From positions 1 through 32,654 of the forward strand of contig JABDNM010000145.1 in assembly GCA_013043825.1 (NCBI GenBank): 32,654 bases of DNA. Direction: 5' to 3'. Below are positions 18,066-26,544 of the stretch, piece by piece (within the stretch, counting starts at the first letter, position 1; each line of letters opens with the position of its first letter). Both the position numbers and the translations under genes were made by a program. The notes under the pieces are model-generated. The model was not told the origin of the DNA and did no database searches. It saw only the letters and a list, made by a program, of their open reading frames with translations. Origin of the DNA: Flavobacteriaceae bacterium (lineage in GTDB: Bacteria > Bacteroidota > Bacteroidia > Flavobacteriales > Flavobacteriaceae).

Positions 18066-20093
18066 ATGTCCGACGAAGAACTTGATAAAGAAAAAGACAA
18101 AAAGCCAGCAACACCTGAATCTTCCGAGGTTGAAGCAGCCGAAGTTGACACCGAAGAAGCAGCAAAAGAAACTGTCAAAACAGACGATGAGAAGGGTGAT
18201 AAGGAGCCTGTTGAGCAAAAAGAGGAATCTCCTGCCTCAGAAGAAGTAACCGCCGAGACAGAGGAAGGAGATACTGAGCAAACCGGGGAGGAAGTGGCTT
18301 CAGAAAATGATGATGATGACGAAGTAAGTTCGTCAGACGACGAGGATGAAGAACATGTCGAAGAGAAAGAAGAAAAAGACTACCACGTTCTTTCTAAGCA
18401 AGAGCTTATTGCCGAATTCCGCGCCTTGTTAAAGGACGGTCCCATTCAAAGTATCAAGGCAGATGTAGAAGAGATCAAGACCGAATTCAATGCTAAATTC
18501 GATGAAGAAGTAGAACACAAAAAGGAGGAGTTTCTTGCCGGTGGTGGGAACATCATCGATTTCCATTATACCACGCCTCTCAAAAAACAATTCAACTCGA
18601 TTTATTTTGATTACAAGGAAAAACGAAATCAGTATTATCAAAATTTAAAACGAGACCTTCAGGAAAATTATCGCACCCGTGAAGCCCTTATCGAAGAGCT
18701 AAAGGGTCTTCTGAATGCTGAAGAGAATATCAATACAACCTATAAGCACTTCAAGGATATACAAGAGCGCTGGCATACTGCTGGAGCCATTCCTAGGGAT
18801 AAGTACAATACCATTTGGAACACATATCGCCATCACGTTGAAAATTTTTATGATTTCCTTCATCTCAACCGGGAATTTCGTGATCTGGATTTTAAACATA
18901 ATCTGGATCAAAAGTTAAAACTCATTGCACGGGCAGAGGAACTGGCGCAGCAAGAAGATGTTGGTAAAGCATTTCGTGAATTACAGATGCTTCATAAAAT
19001 GTGGAAGGAAGACGTGGGACCTGTTGCCAAGGAATACCGGGATGAAGTTTGGGATAAATTCAGCACGGCTACTCGGGTGATCCACGACAAACGACAAGAG
19101 TATCTCAAGGACCAGGAAAAACATTTTGAAGAGAACTATATAAAAAAGCAGGAATTGGTTCAGCAGATAACTAAGGTAGCCGAAGGTACTGCAGCAAGCC
19201 ATAAAGCATGGCAAAATGCGATTAAAGAAGTCCAGAAATTAAGAGATGCCTATTTCGAAGCTGGAAAAGTTCCCAGGAATAAGGCAAAGGAAATATGGAA
19301 CAGCTTCAAGGAGTCCACACGCAACTTCAATAAAGCCAAGAACGGATTTTATAAAGATCAGAAAAAGGCGCAATACGCAAATCTGGAAAAGAAATTGGAA
19401 CTTATAAAGATCGCGGAAGAAAACAAGGACAGCGAAGACTTCGAAGTGGTTACTCCACTGATGAAAAAGATCCAGAGCGATTGGAAATCGATCGGTCATG
19501 TGCCGCGGAAGGAAAGCGACAAGATCTGGAAGAAATTCAAGGACGCCTGTAACCATTATTTCGATCGCGTGCATGCTGAAAGAAATGAGGCCAATAAGGA
19601 GGAAATGGCTCACTTTGAAGCAAAGCAAGCCCTTTTGGAAAATATGAGTAGCCTGGAGCTGACCAACGACCCCAAAGCCGATGTCGAGACGATTAAAGCC
19701 AAGATCACCGAGTGGAAAGGTATTGGGCGAGTTCCGTATAACAAGCGTAACATTGAACGAAAGTTCAATAAGGTATTGGATGAATTGTTCGGGAAGCTGA
19801 AACTGGACAAAAAGGAGGCGGAAATGATTCGTTTCGAAAATAAATTGAGCAATCTGGCGTCTCAGGAAGACATCCGGAAGTTACAAAATGAAGAGTTTTT
19901 CATCAGTAAACGAATCACAGAGACCCAGAGTGAAATTAGACAATTGGAAAATAATCTGGGATTCTTTCAATATGCCAAAGATGATAATCCTTTGGTGCGG
20001 GAAGTTCATGACAACATTGCCAAACACAAAGAGCAATTGAATGTCTGGAAATCCAAACTCAAAAAGATCCGTAGCCTTCGCAAACAACAGTGA
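18066..20093 (+). CDS. DUF349-repeat protein with acidic low-complexity N-terminus
   Basis: Repeated units of the type IQERWHTAGAIPRDKYNTIWNTY, IQSDWKSIGHVPRKESDKIWKKFKDACNHYFDR, ITEWKGIGRVPYNKRNIERKFNKVLDELF. ORF track start is 18000; ATG 18066 follows a promoter-like element. Confidence 0.9.
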   Translation: MSDEELDKEKDKKPATPESSEVEAAEVDTEEAAKETVKTDDEKGDKEPVEQKEESPASEEVTAETEEGDTEQTGEEVASENDDDDEVSSSDDEDEEHVEEKEEKDYHVLSKQELIAEFRALLKDGPIQSIKADVEEIKTEFNAKFDEEVEHKKEEFLAGGGNIIDFHYTTPLKKQFNSIYFDYKEKRNQYYQNLKRDLQENYRTREALIEELKGLLNAEENINTTYKHFKDIQERWHTAGAIPRDKYNTIWNTYRHHVENFYDFLHLNREFRDLDFKHNLDQKLKLIARAEELAQQEDVGKAFRELQMLHKMWKEDVGPVAKEYRDEVWDKFSTATRVIHDKRQEYLKDQEKHFEENYIKKQELVQQITKVAEGTAASHKAWQNAIKEVQKLRDAYFEAGKVPRNKAKEIWNSFKESTRNFNKAKNGFYKDQKKAQYANLEKKLELIKIAEENKDSEDFEVVTPLMKKIQSDWKSIGHVPRKESDKIWKKFKDACNHYFDRVHAERNEANKEEMAHFEAKQALLENMSSLELTNDPKADVETIKAKITEWKGIGRVPYNKRNIERKFNKVLDELFGKLKLDKKEAEMIRFENKLSNLASQEDIRKLQNEEFFISKRITETQSEIRQLENNLGFFQYAKDDNPLVREVHDNIAKHKEQLNVWKSKLKKIRSLRKQQ

Positions 20094-20094
20094 T

Positions 20095-20730
20095 ATGAAG
20101 TGCCCACTGTGCTTCAATTCTCGATCACAACCTATTGATCGATCTTCTCAATTCCTCTCGTGCAATTCGTGTAGCATATTTTTTCGAGATGCTGCCTACT
20201 TTCTTTCTTCGGAAGAGGAACGCCAACGGTACCTGTTACATAATAATGACCCAGGTGATCCCCGATATCAACAGTTTGTAATGCCTATCGTCGAAGCTGT
20301 TTGTAAGGAAGTAACTAAAGGAAGTACAGGCCTTGATTTTGGTGCTGGCACTGGTCCGGTAATTGCTCAACTCCTAGAAGATGAAGGGTATCGAATGGTC
20401 TTATGGGATCCATTCTTTCATCGGGACAAAAAGGTCCTGGACGGAATGTACGATTTCATTGTTTGTTGTGAAGTAATTGAACATTTTCATGAACCATTGA
20501 AGGAATTCAAGTTGATGCTTAAAATGCTAAAACCCGGAGGATCACTCTATTGCATGACAGAACTAGTACCCCACCCAAGTGAATTCGAGTCCTGGTACTA
20601 CAAAGATGACCCAACGCATGTGGTGTTTTATTCTGAAAAAAGTTTGCATTGGATCAAAGAAACCCTGGGTTTTTCGGAGCTTATCGTCAACGATCGCCTT
20701 ATCACTCTCCGAACCAACAACGATCAATGA
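20095..20730 (+). CDS. Class I SAM-dependent methyltransferase with N-terminal Cys-rich zinc-ribbon-like segment
   Basis: MKCPLCFNSRSQ...LSCNSCSIFF (two CxxC pairs), GLDFGAGTGPVIAQLLEDEG, FIVCCEVIEHFHEPLKEFKLMLKMLKPGGSLYCMTEL. Confidence 0.88.
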   Translation: MKCPLCFNSRSQPIDRSSQFLSCNSCSIFFRDAAYFLSSEEERQRYLLHNNDPGDPRYQQFVMPIVEAVCKEVTKGSTGLDFGAGTGPVIAQLLEDEGYRMVLWDPFFHRDKKVLDGMYDFIVCCEVIEHFHEPLKEFKLMLKMLKPGGSLYCMTELVPHPSEFESWYYKDDPTHVVFYSEKSLHWIKETLGFSELIVNDRLITLRTNNDQ

Positions 20731-20731
20731 T

Positions 20732-20749
20732 AAGTCTACATTGAGACTT
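20732..20749. terminator. Hairpin in convergent gap between methyltransferase and mazG
   Basis: AAGTCT-ACATTG-AGACTT inverted repeat filling the 18-bp gap; no clear T-run. Confidence 0.35.
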
Positions 20750-21522
20750 CACTTGAGCTTCGCTTCATTCCAGTAGATATCCATTTCGGTAAGAGTCATG
20801 TCTTTCAAAGATTTTCCAAGCTCCTTGGACTTGTTTTCCAGGTATTGGAAACGCTTGATGAATTTTTTGTTGGTTCGTTCAAGTGCACTTTCGGGATCCA
20901 GTTTCAGAAATCGAGCGTAATTGATCATGGAGAATAAGACGTCACCAAATTCCTGTTCAATACGTTCCGCGTTATTTTCCGAAACCTCGTGCTGCAGCTC
21001 ATCTAATTCTTCTTTCAACTTTTCAAAAACCTGGTAGGGCTCCTCCCAATCGAAACCAACACCGGCCACCTTATCCTGAATGCGATTCGCTTTTACCATT
21101 GCCGGCAACGATTGTGGAACTCCCTCGAGTACGCTTTTCTTTCCCTCCTTTAGCTTTAGTTTTTCCCAATTTTGTTTTACTTCTTCCTCATTGGCTACTT
21201 CTATATCACCATAGATGTGAGGGTGACGAGCGATAAGTTTCTCACAGATATCATTGGCCACGTCGGCCATATCGAACGCACCGGTTTCACTCCCTATTTT
21301 CGCATAAAATATAATGTGTAACAAGAGATCACCCAGTTCTTTTTTTACTTCGTCAAGTTCATTTTCCAGAATGGCATCGCCCAATTCGTAGGTCTCCTCA
21401 ATAGTGAGATGGCGCAATGTCTGCATAGTCTGTTTTCTATCCCACGGGCATTGCTCTCTTAGCTCGTCCATGATCGTTAATAAGCGGTCGTACGCTTTGA
21501 GTTGATCGGCTCTTGAATTCAT
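20749..21522 (-). CDS. mazG: Nucleoside triphosphate pyrophosphohydrolase MazG
   Basis: LREQCPWDRKQTMQTLRHLTIEETYELGDAI...ELGDLLLHIIFYAKI, VGFDWEEPYQVFEKLKEELDEL, EFGDVLFSMINYARFL. Confidence 0.95.
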   Translation of the reverse strand: MNSRADQLKAYDRLLTIMDELREQCPWDRKQTMQTLRHLTIEETYELGDAILENELDEVKKELGDLLLHIIFYAKIGSETGAFDMADVANDICEKLIARHPHIYGDIEVANEEEVKQNWEKLKLKEGKKSVLEGVPQSLPAMVKANRIQDKVAGVGFDWEEPYQVFEKLKEELDELQHEVSENNAERIEQEFGDVLFSMINYARFLKLDPESALERTNKKFIKRFQYLENKSKELGKSLKDMTLTEMDIYWNEAKLK

Positions 21523-21533
21523 ACGTTTAAAAC

Positions 21534-21562
21534 TAAAAAAATCCCTTCGTTTGAAGGGATTT
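21534..21562 (-). terminator. Rho-independent terminator downstream of the DUF5606 gene
   Basis: Perfect 10-bp inverted repeat AAATCCCTTC-GTTT-GAAGGGATTT (21539-21562); read on the minus strand it ends in a T-run (GGGATTTTTTTAG). Confidence 0.8.
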
Positions 21563-21596
21563 AAGCGTTCTTTTTATTGGAAAGTTATTAAGAAGC

Positions 21597-22013
21597 TTAC
21601 TCTTCCGAATCTTCATCATCGCTCTCTTCAGTAAAGTCATTGATACCGTTTTTAGTCAATAAATTGTACCATTGGACCACCTTCTTGATATCACTGGCAT
21701 AGACCCGATCCTCATCGTAATCGGGCAGCACATTGAAAAAGTATTCTTCCAACTCGTCCTTGGAAGACTTGTGGCTTATGGCCTCTCCCCCATTCTCCTT
21801 CTCGGCAATCTTCGAGAAAACTTCCCGCAGCGGCACCTCCTCGGTGAGAGTATAGATAGCGATCTCCGAAAGCAAACTCACGTTCTGCCGGGTACTGATC
21901 GAGATCTTTTTTCCATCGACCAAAGACTCGGCCAGTAGACCTGTTCTGGTTTGTGCTTTTAATTGGTAAAGTCCGGGCTTACCGGATATGGATAATATTT
22001 TTTCGAGGCTCAT
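21597..22013 (-). CDS. DUF5606-type conserved protein
   Basis: MSLEKILSISGKPGLYQLKAQTRTGLLAESLVDGKKISISTRQNVSLLSEIAIYTLTEEVPL; acidic C-terminus; located between def and mazG. Confidence 0.8.
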   Translation of the reverse strand: MSLEKILSISGKPGLYQLKAQTRTGLLAESLVDGKKISISTRQNVSLLSEIAIYTLTEEVPLREVFSKIAEKENGGEAISHKSSKDELEEYFFNVLPDYDEDRVYASDIKKVVQWYNLLTKNGINDFTEESDDEDSEE

Positions 22014-22045
22014 AGCTAATTTTAGATCGAATAAATTTCAAGAGG

Positions 22046-22053
22046 CAAAGATG
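22046..22053 (-). promoter_or_regulatory. Predicted -7 box (CATCTTTG) upstream of DUF5606 gene
   Basis: Plus strand CAAAGATG; 32 bp upstream of the minus-strand ATG at 22013; TTGG further upstream. Confidence 0.4.
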
Positions 22054-22081
22054 TGGGCTTCCATTTAAACTTCCAACAGCA

Positions 22082-22672
22082 TTAACGTTTCTTTTTGGCA
22101 TTGGGGAAACGCATGCGGTAATCCACTTTTATCTTACCCTTCGAAATATTTGCAAGCTTACCCTTGATCAAGCGTTTTTTCAATGGGGAAAGTCTGTCTG
22201 TAAACAAAATGCCTTCCACGTGATCGTATTCATGCTGAATGATACGGGCTGCAATCCCATCGACCGTCTCTCTTTTTTTATTGAAGTTTTCATCCAGGTA
22301 TTCAATGGTGATCGTATCTTTTCGAAATACATCTTCCCGCACATCCGGTATACTCAAACATCCTTCATTGAAGGCCCACTCGTTTCCAGTTTCTTCTACG
22401 ATCTTGGGGTTGATAAAAACTCGTTTAAAATTCTTCAGGAAATCACGTTCTTCTTCCGAAATATCATCATCATCCTCAAAGGGTGCCGCGTCTACCATGA
22501 ACATTCGAACCGGCAATCCAATTTGAGGTGCAGCCAGACCAATACCATAGGCGGCGTACATGGTTTCGAACATGTTTTCGATTAGTTCATCCAATTTGGG
22601 ATAGTCCTTGGAAATCTCCTTAGTCTTCTTTCTCAAAATGGGGTCACCATATGCTAAAATGGGGAGAATCAT
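22082..22672 (-). CDS. def: Peptide deformylase
   Basis: YGIGLAAPQIGLPVRMFMVD, NEGCLSIPDVR, QHEYDHVEGILFTDRLS. Confidence 0.97.
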   Translation of the reverse strand: MILPILAYGDPILRKKTKEISKDYPKLDELIENMFETMYAAYGIGLAAPQIGLPVRMFMVDAAPFEDDDDISEEERDFLKNFKRVFINPKIVEETGNEWAFNEGCLSIPDVREDVFRKDTITIEYLDENFNKKRETVDGIAARIIQHEYDHVEGILFTDRLSPLKKRLIKGKLANISKGKIKVDYRMRFPNAKKKR

Positions 22673-22693
22673 TCTAATTATTGTTGAATATTC

Positions 22694-23107
22694 CTAGTTA
22701 TTAAATTGTAAATACGACTGCAACAGTATGGTCGCGCTTATCTCATCGATCAACGCCTTATTCTGTCTTTGCTTCTTCTTTAAGCCACTGTCTATCATTG
22801 TCTGAAACGCCATTTTACTGGTAAATCGTTCATCCACCCGCTCAATGGGTAGTTTCGGAAATGCAGCTGTTAATTTCACCAGAAACTGTTGGATCTCTTC
22901 CTCAACCGCCGAATGACTTCCATCGCGTTGTCTTGGCTCACCCACCAACACCAGCTCTACTTTTTCATTCGCCAGGTAATCTTCTAAGAAGGGGAAAAGT
23001 TCTGAGGTCTCAACAGTAGTCAGCCCAGATGCGATTAATTGTAATTCATCTGTCGCGGCGATCCCAGTACGCTTAACACCATAATCTAAAGCCAGAATTC
23101 TCGCCAT
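22694..23107 (-). CDS. ruvX: Holliday junction resolvase RuvX/YqgF
   Basis: MARILALDYGVKRTGIAATDELQLIASGL, LVLVGEPRQRDGSHSAVEEEI, ERVDERFTSKMA. Confidence 0.94.
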   Translation of the reverse strand: MARILALDYGVKRTGIAATDELQLIASGLTTVETSELFPFLEDYLANEKVELVLVGEPRQRDGSHSAVEEEIQQFLVKLTAAFPKLPIERVDERFTSKMAFQTMIDSGLKKKQRQNKALIDEISATILLQSYLQFNN

Positions 23108-23115
23108 ATTCGCGG

Positions 23116-23123
23116 CAAAAATA
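23116..23123 (-). promoter_or_regulatory. Predicted -7 box (TATTTTTG) upstream of ruvX
   Basis: Plus strand CAAAAATA; 8 bp upstream of the minus-strand ATG at 23107. Confidence 0.5.
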
Positions 23124-23175
23124 CGGCATTGTTTTATACTATACTAAAATGTATGGTGATTTTGAATTCTAAAGC

Positions 23176-23183
23176 TATCTTTG
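23176..23183 (+). promoter_or_regulatory. Predicted -7 box (TATCTTTG) upstream of dapD
   Basis: Exact TAnnTTTG match, 53 bp before ATG 23237. Confidence 0.55.
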
Positions 23184-23190
23184 TGCGGCA

Positions 23191-23225
23191 AGAGCAAAGC
23201 TGGAAGCTCGCAGTTAGAAGATAGT
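23191..23225 (+). repeat. Degenerate heptad repeat tract in the dapD leader
   Basis: AGAGCAA / AGCTGGA / AGCTCGC / AGTTAGA / AGATAGT: five consecutive 7-mers each beginning AG. Confidence 0.5.
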
Positions 23226-23236
23226 GTACTAAAACC

Positions 23237-24052
23237 ATGAAAGAACTCCAACAAGTCATAGAAAAAGCCTGGGAAGATCGTTCCCTTTTACAAGAAAGTG
23301 GTACCATAGAGGCAATTCGAGAAGTAGTACGATTGTGCGATGAAGGAACGCTCCGTTGCGCTCTGCCGAGCGAGAACGGCTGGCAGGTGAACGAGTGGGT
23401 AAAAAAAGCTGTCGTGCTCTACTTTCCCATTCAGAAAATGGAAACCTCTGAAGTCGGTATTTTCGAATACCATGACAAGATACCACTCAAGAGGGGATAT
23501 GAAGCAAAGGGTATTCGTGTAGTACCTCATGCCGTAGCGCGTCATGGTGCATACATTTCCAAAGGAGTGATCCTAATGCCCAGTTATGTCAATATAGGGG
23601 CCTATGTAGATGAAGGAACCATGGTCGATACCTGGGCCACAGTGGGCAGCTGTGCACAAATTGGTAAGAACGTACACTTGAGCGGAGGAGTTGGTATTGG
23701 GGGTGTGTTGGAACCCTTGCAGGCAGCGCCTGTGATCATAGAAGACAATGCCTTTATTGGTTCCCGCTGCATCGTCGTAGAAGGCGTTCGGGTGGAACGT
23801 GAAGCTGTGCTGGGTGCGAACGTAGTTTTGACCGCCTCAACCAAGATCATCGATGTTACCGGTGATGCGCCTGTTGAGACAAAAGGGGTTGTTCCTGCTC
23901 GATCTGTCGTGATTCCCGGCAGCTACGCCAAGGATTTTCCCGCTGGGACGTATAATGTGCCGTGCGCACTAATCATAGGTAAACGCAAGGAGAGCACCAA
24001 TAAAAAAACCTCTTTGAACGACGCACTAAGAGAATACAATGTTGCCGTATAA
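23237..24052 (+). CDS. dapD: 2,3,4,5-tetrahydropyridine-2,6-dicarboxylate N-succinyltransferase
   Basis: RVVPHAVARHGAYISKGVILMPSYVNIGAYVDEGTMVDTWATVGSCAQIGKNVHLSGGVGIGGVLEPLQAAPVIIEDNAFIGSRC. Confidence 0.98.
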   Translation: MKELQQVIEKAWEDRSLLQESGTIEAIREVVRLCDEGTLRCALPSENGWQVNEWVKKAVVLYFPIQKMETSEVGIFEYHDKIPLKRGYEAKGIRVVPHAVARHGAYISKGVILMPSYVNIGAYVDEGTMVDTWATVGSCAQIGKNVHLSGGVGIGGVLEPLQAAPVIIEDNAFIGSRCIVVEGVRVEREAVLGANVVLTASTKIIDVTGDAPVETKGVVPARSVVIPGSYAKDFPAGTYNVPCALIIGKRKESTNKKTSLNDALREYNVAV

Positions 24053-24053
24053 A

Positions 24054-24809
24054 CTAGCTTGAATTTCGTCGTTTCCTCAGCTTTTTAGAATTCACTTTCT
24101 TTTGAAACTGCCTGCTATATTTAGTCATCAGCCGATGAGTTTCTTCGGAAGACTTTCCGTACAATTCGGCGTAGACTGGAGCCATTACGTTGATCATGGT
24201 CTTGGATAACCATAGCCTTCGGAAATTATACATGCGAGATTCAAAGTCGAGATCCCTGAACTGCATACGATTCAGGTCGATTAAGTAAAAATCGTATTCA
24301 CCGTTGCCATGAGAAATAATCAAGGTATTCCCTGGAGAATGATCTAGGAATTGTACTCCTTTTTCATGCATTTCAAAAGTAAAAGTTGCGAATTGTTTTA
24401 GGATGTTGTTACGATCCGGCCACAAGGGATTGTGATTCAGTACGCGGAAATCGAAGTCGTAATCCACAAACTCACTGATGTAATAGCTATCCTTCAAACC
24501 GAAAGAAGTCCGTTCGGCATAGGCCACTGGCGCCGGGGTTTTAATATCCAACTCCAACAGTTTTTTAGCATATTGATAAGACCTCTTCGCCTTGCTTTTC
24601 CGAAGGAATTGATAAACCAATCCCTGGATCACGAAAGGCGTCCTGAACTTCTTCACCACAAAGAAAGAATCTGCGATCTGTACTTTTTTTAAAATATTAC
24701 GCTCCCCGTCCATCAATATTTCCCCTACCTCATCAAAGCGATGGATCACATCCCTGAACCGCAGGCTTCGGTCTGAATAATTGGGATGAACGATAAGGGA
24801 TTCCTTCAT
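24054..24809 (-). CDS. Kdo/WaaP-like lipopolysaccharide kinase family protein
   Basis: ILKKVQIADSFFVVKKFRTPFVIQGLVYQFLRKSKAKRSYQYAKKLLELDIKTPAPVAY, LDHSPGNTLI, FYLIDLNRMQF kinase-like motifs. Confidence 0.82.
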   Translation of the reverse strand: MKESLIVHPNYSDRSLRFRDVIHRFDEVGEILMDGERNILKKVQIADSFFVVKKFRTPFVIQGLVYQFLRKSKAKRSYQYAKKLLELDIKTPAPVAYAERTSFGLKDSYYISEFVDYDFDFRVLNHNPLWPDRNNILKQFATFTFEMHEKGVQFLDHSPGNTLIISHGNGEYDFYLIDLNRMQFRDLDFESRMYNFRRLWLSKTMINVMAPVYAELYGKSSEETHRLMTKYSRQFQKKVNSKKLRKRRNSS

Positions 24810-24859
24810 TTTAAATTTTAATTCATTTCAAAAAAAGATACCTTGCGAAGGTAAACTTT

Positions 24860-25933
24860 ATGGAGAAAATTCTGGTCATACAAAATAAAAGAATTGGCGA
24901 TGTGCTCATTGCTTCAATCCTTGCGAATAACCTGAAAACCATCTTCCCAAACAGCCATATCACCTATTTCGTTTACGATTATACATCCGGTGTTCTCCTA
25001 CACAATCCGAACATCGATCGAGTGATCGAAGCCAATGATAAAGAGCTCAAAAAACTCTCGGTGTTGTGGAAAACGATCAGGCAAATACGCAGAGAAAAAT
25101 ACGATATCATTCTCGATCCCTATGCGAAATTTCAAAGCCGAATGATGTGTTTGTTTTCGGGGGCTTCAAAGCGGGTGGGTTTTAAACGAGCCAATAAAAA
25201 ATTAAAACTACCATATTACACCTCTGCGGTGAGCTACGTTGAAAAGAGCACCATGAATTGTGGAAAAGCTCTGGAGGATCGTGTTCATATGCTGGATAGT
25301 GTCTTCGGATTACCAAGTGCGGATCCAAAATACAGGCTATACCTTACCAAGGAGGAAAAAAATTACCACCGGATCGATCATCTTAAACGGCCCGTGATCA
25401 TGCTGGGAATTCTTGGAAGCAATGCTTCGAAATCCCTGCCCATTGAATACATCGCGGAAATTGTGGACTTCATTGCTTCGAGCTATGATGCATCGCTGCT
25501 ATTCAATTATGCACCTAACCAGCGAGCAGAGGCAGAAAAAATTTATGCACTATGCCAATACAAGAAAGATATTCACCTGGATATTTATGAAGATTCGATT
25601 CGCGGGTTCATCACCTTGATGAATCAATGTGACTTACTCGTGGCGAATGAAGGAGGTAGCGTCCATATCGCCAAGGCATTGGACAGACCAACTTTTACCA
25701 TCTATTCTCCCTTCATTGAAAAATCACACTGGAATAGTTTCGAAGATGGAAGTTTGCATGATTCCATTCATTTGAAAGAAGAACGGCCGGAACTATTTGA
25801 AGGATATTCGCGAGAAGAGCGAAAGGCGATCGAGAATGATCCGGAAACCATGTACCAACAACTCACTCCCGAATTAATTCTGAAGAGATTAGCGCCCTTT
25901 TTAGAGCATCACTTTAAAAAGGTTGAATCATGA
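24860..25933 (+). CDS. Glycosyltransferase family 9 (heptosyltransferase-like)
   Basis: KILVIQNKRIGDVLIASILANNLKTIFPNSHITYFVYDYTSGVLLHNPNIDRVI, LVANEGGSVHIAKALDRPTFTIYSPF. Confidence 0.9.
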   Translation: MEKILVIQNKRIGDVLIASILANNLKTIFPNSHITYFVYDYTSGVLLHNPNIDRVIEANDKELKKLSVLWKTIRQIRREKYDIILDPYAKFQSRMMCLFSGASKRVGFKRANKKLKLPYYTSAVSYVEKSTMNCGKALEDRVHMLDSVFGLPSADPKYRLYLTKEEKNYHRIDHLKRPVIMLGILGSNASKSLPIEYIAEIVDFIASSYDASLLFNYAPNQRAEAEKIYALCQYKKDIHLDIYEDSIRGFITLMNQCDLLVANEGGSVHIAKALDRPTFTIYSPFIEKSHWNSFEDGSLHDSIHLKEERPELFEGYSREERKAIENDPETMYQQLTPELILKRLAPFLEHHFKKVES

Positions 25934-26520
25934 ATTTATGGGATAGGTTTCATCATTGGCGCAGAAAAAGACGCTGGAACAAGCAGTACAAGAGCGGTCG
26001 CTGGGAGAGCTTAAAGAGTGATCTGGAAGCCAAACGATATCATCAAATTCTGGATTTCATGAAACATTATGCTCCAGCCAACCCTTCCATCCTGGACATT
26101 GGTTGTGGTGACGGGGTATTGAACAGACATATTGGTGATTACAATTTTGAGTACTTCCTGGGAGTTGATTTTTCTAAAGTATCGATTGAGAAGGCCAAGG
26201 AAGAAAACTTTGCGAAAGCTGAATTTGTTGCCATGGATGCAATTAAATTCAAGCCAAGCCGACAATTCGACGTGATCGTTTTCAACGAAGTGTTCTACTA
26301 CATCCCAGATTCAGAGAAAAAACGGGTACTCAACCTAATGCTTGATCATCTCAATGAACAGGGAATAGTAATTGCTTCCATTTTTCGGGAAGGAGTTGGA
26401 TGCTGGGAGTATTTTACAGAGAGCGAGCAATTGAAGGAATTAGCATTCACCACAGTAACAACAAAAAAAGAGAGCACCTATTGGAAGATTGGAGTCTACT
26501 CCAAAAAAAATGAGCATTGA
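25930..26520 (+). CDS. Class I SAM-dependent methyltransferase
   Basis: SILDIGCGDGVLNRHIGDYNFEYFLGVDFS, DVIVFNEVFYYIPDSEKKRVL; overlaps the GT9 stop (ATGA). Confidence 0.9.
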   Translation: MNLWDRFHHWRRKRRWNKQYKSGRWESLKSDLEAKRYHQILDFMKHYAPANPSILDIGCGDGVLNRHIGDYNFEYFLGVDFSKVSIEKAKEENFAKAEFVAMDAIKFKPSRQFDVIVFNEVFYYIPDSEKKRVLNLMLDHLNEQGIVIASIFREGVGCWEYFTESEQLKELAFTTVTTKKESTYWKIGVYSKKNEH

Positions 26521-26544
26521 TTATTGAACATTTTGCTCTTTTGG
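26501..26544. terminator. Candidate bidirectional terminator overlapping two abutting convergent stop codons
   Basis: CCAAAAAAAATGAGCA ... TGCTCTTTTGG; GAGCA/TGCTC core flanked by A-run and T-run. Confidence 0.45.

Noticed and set aside
19239-19628. 129-aa minus-strand ORF inside the DUF349 gene
   Set aside because: Antisense of Glu/Lys-rich helical repeats gives Leu/Phe-rich pseudo-membrane sequence; artefact.
24017-24073. AACGACG ... CGTCGTT inverted repeat around the dapD/kinase convergent stops
   Set aside because: 7-bp arms separated by a 43-nt loop, inside coding sequence; insufficient as a terminator claim.
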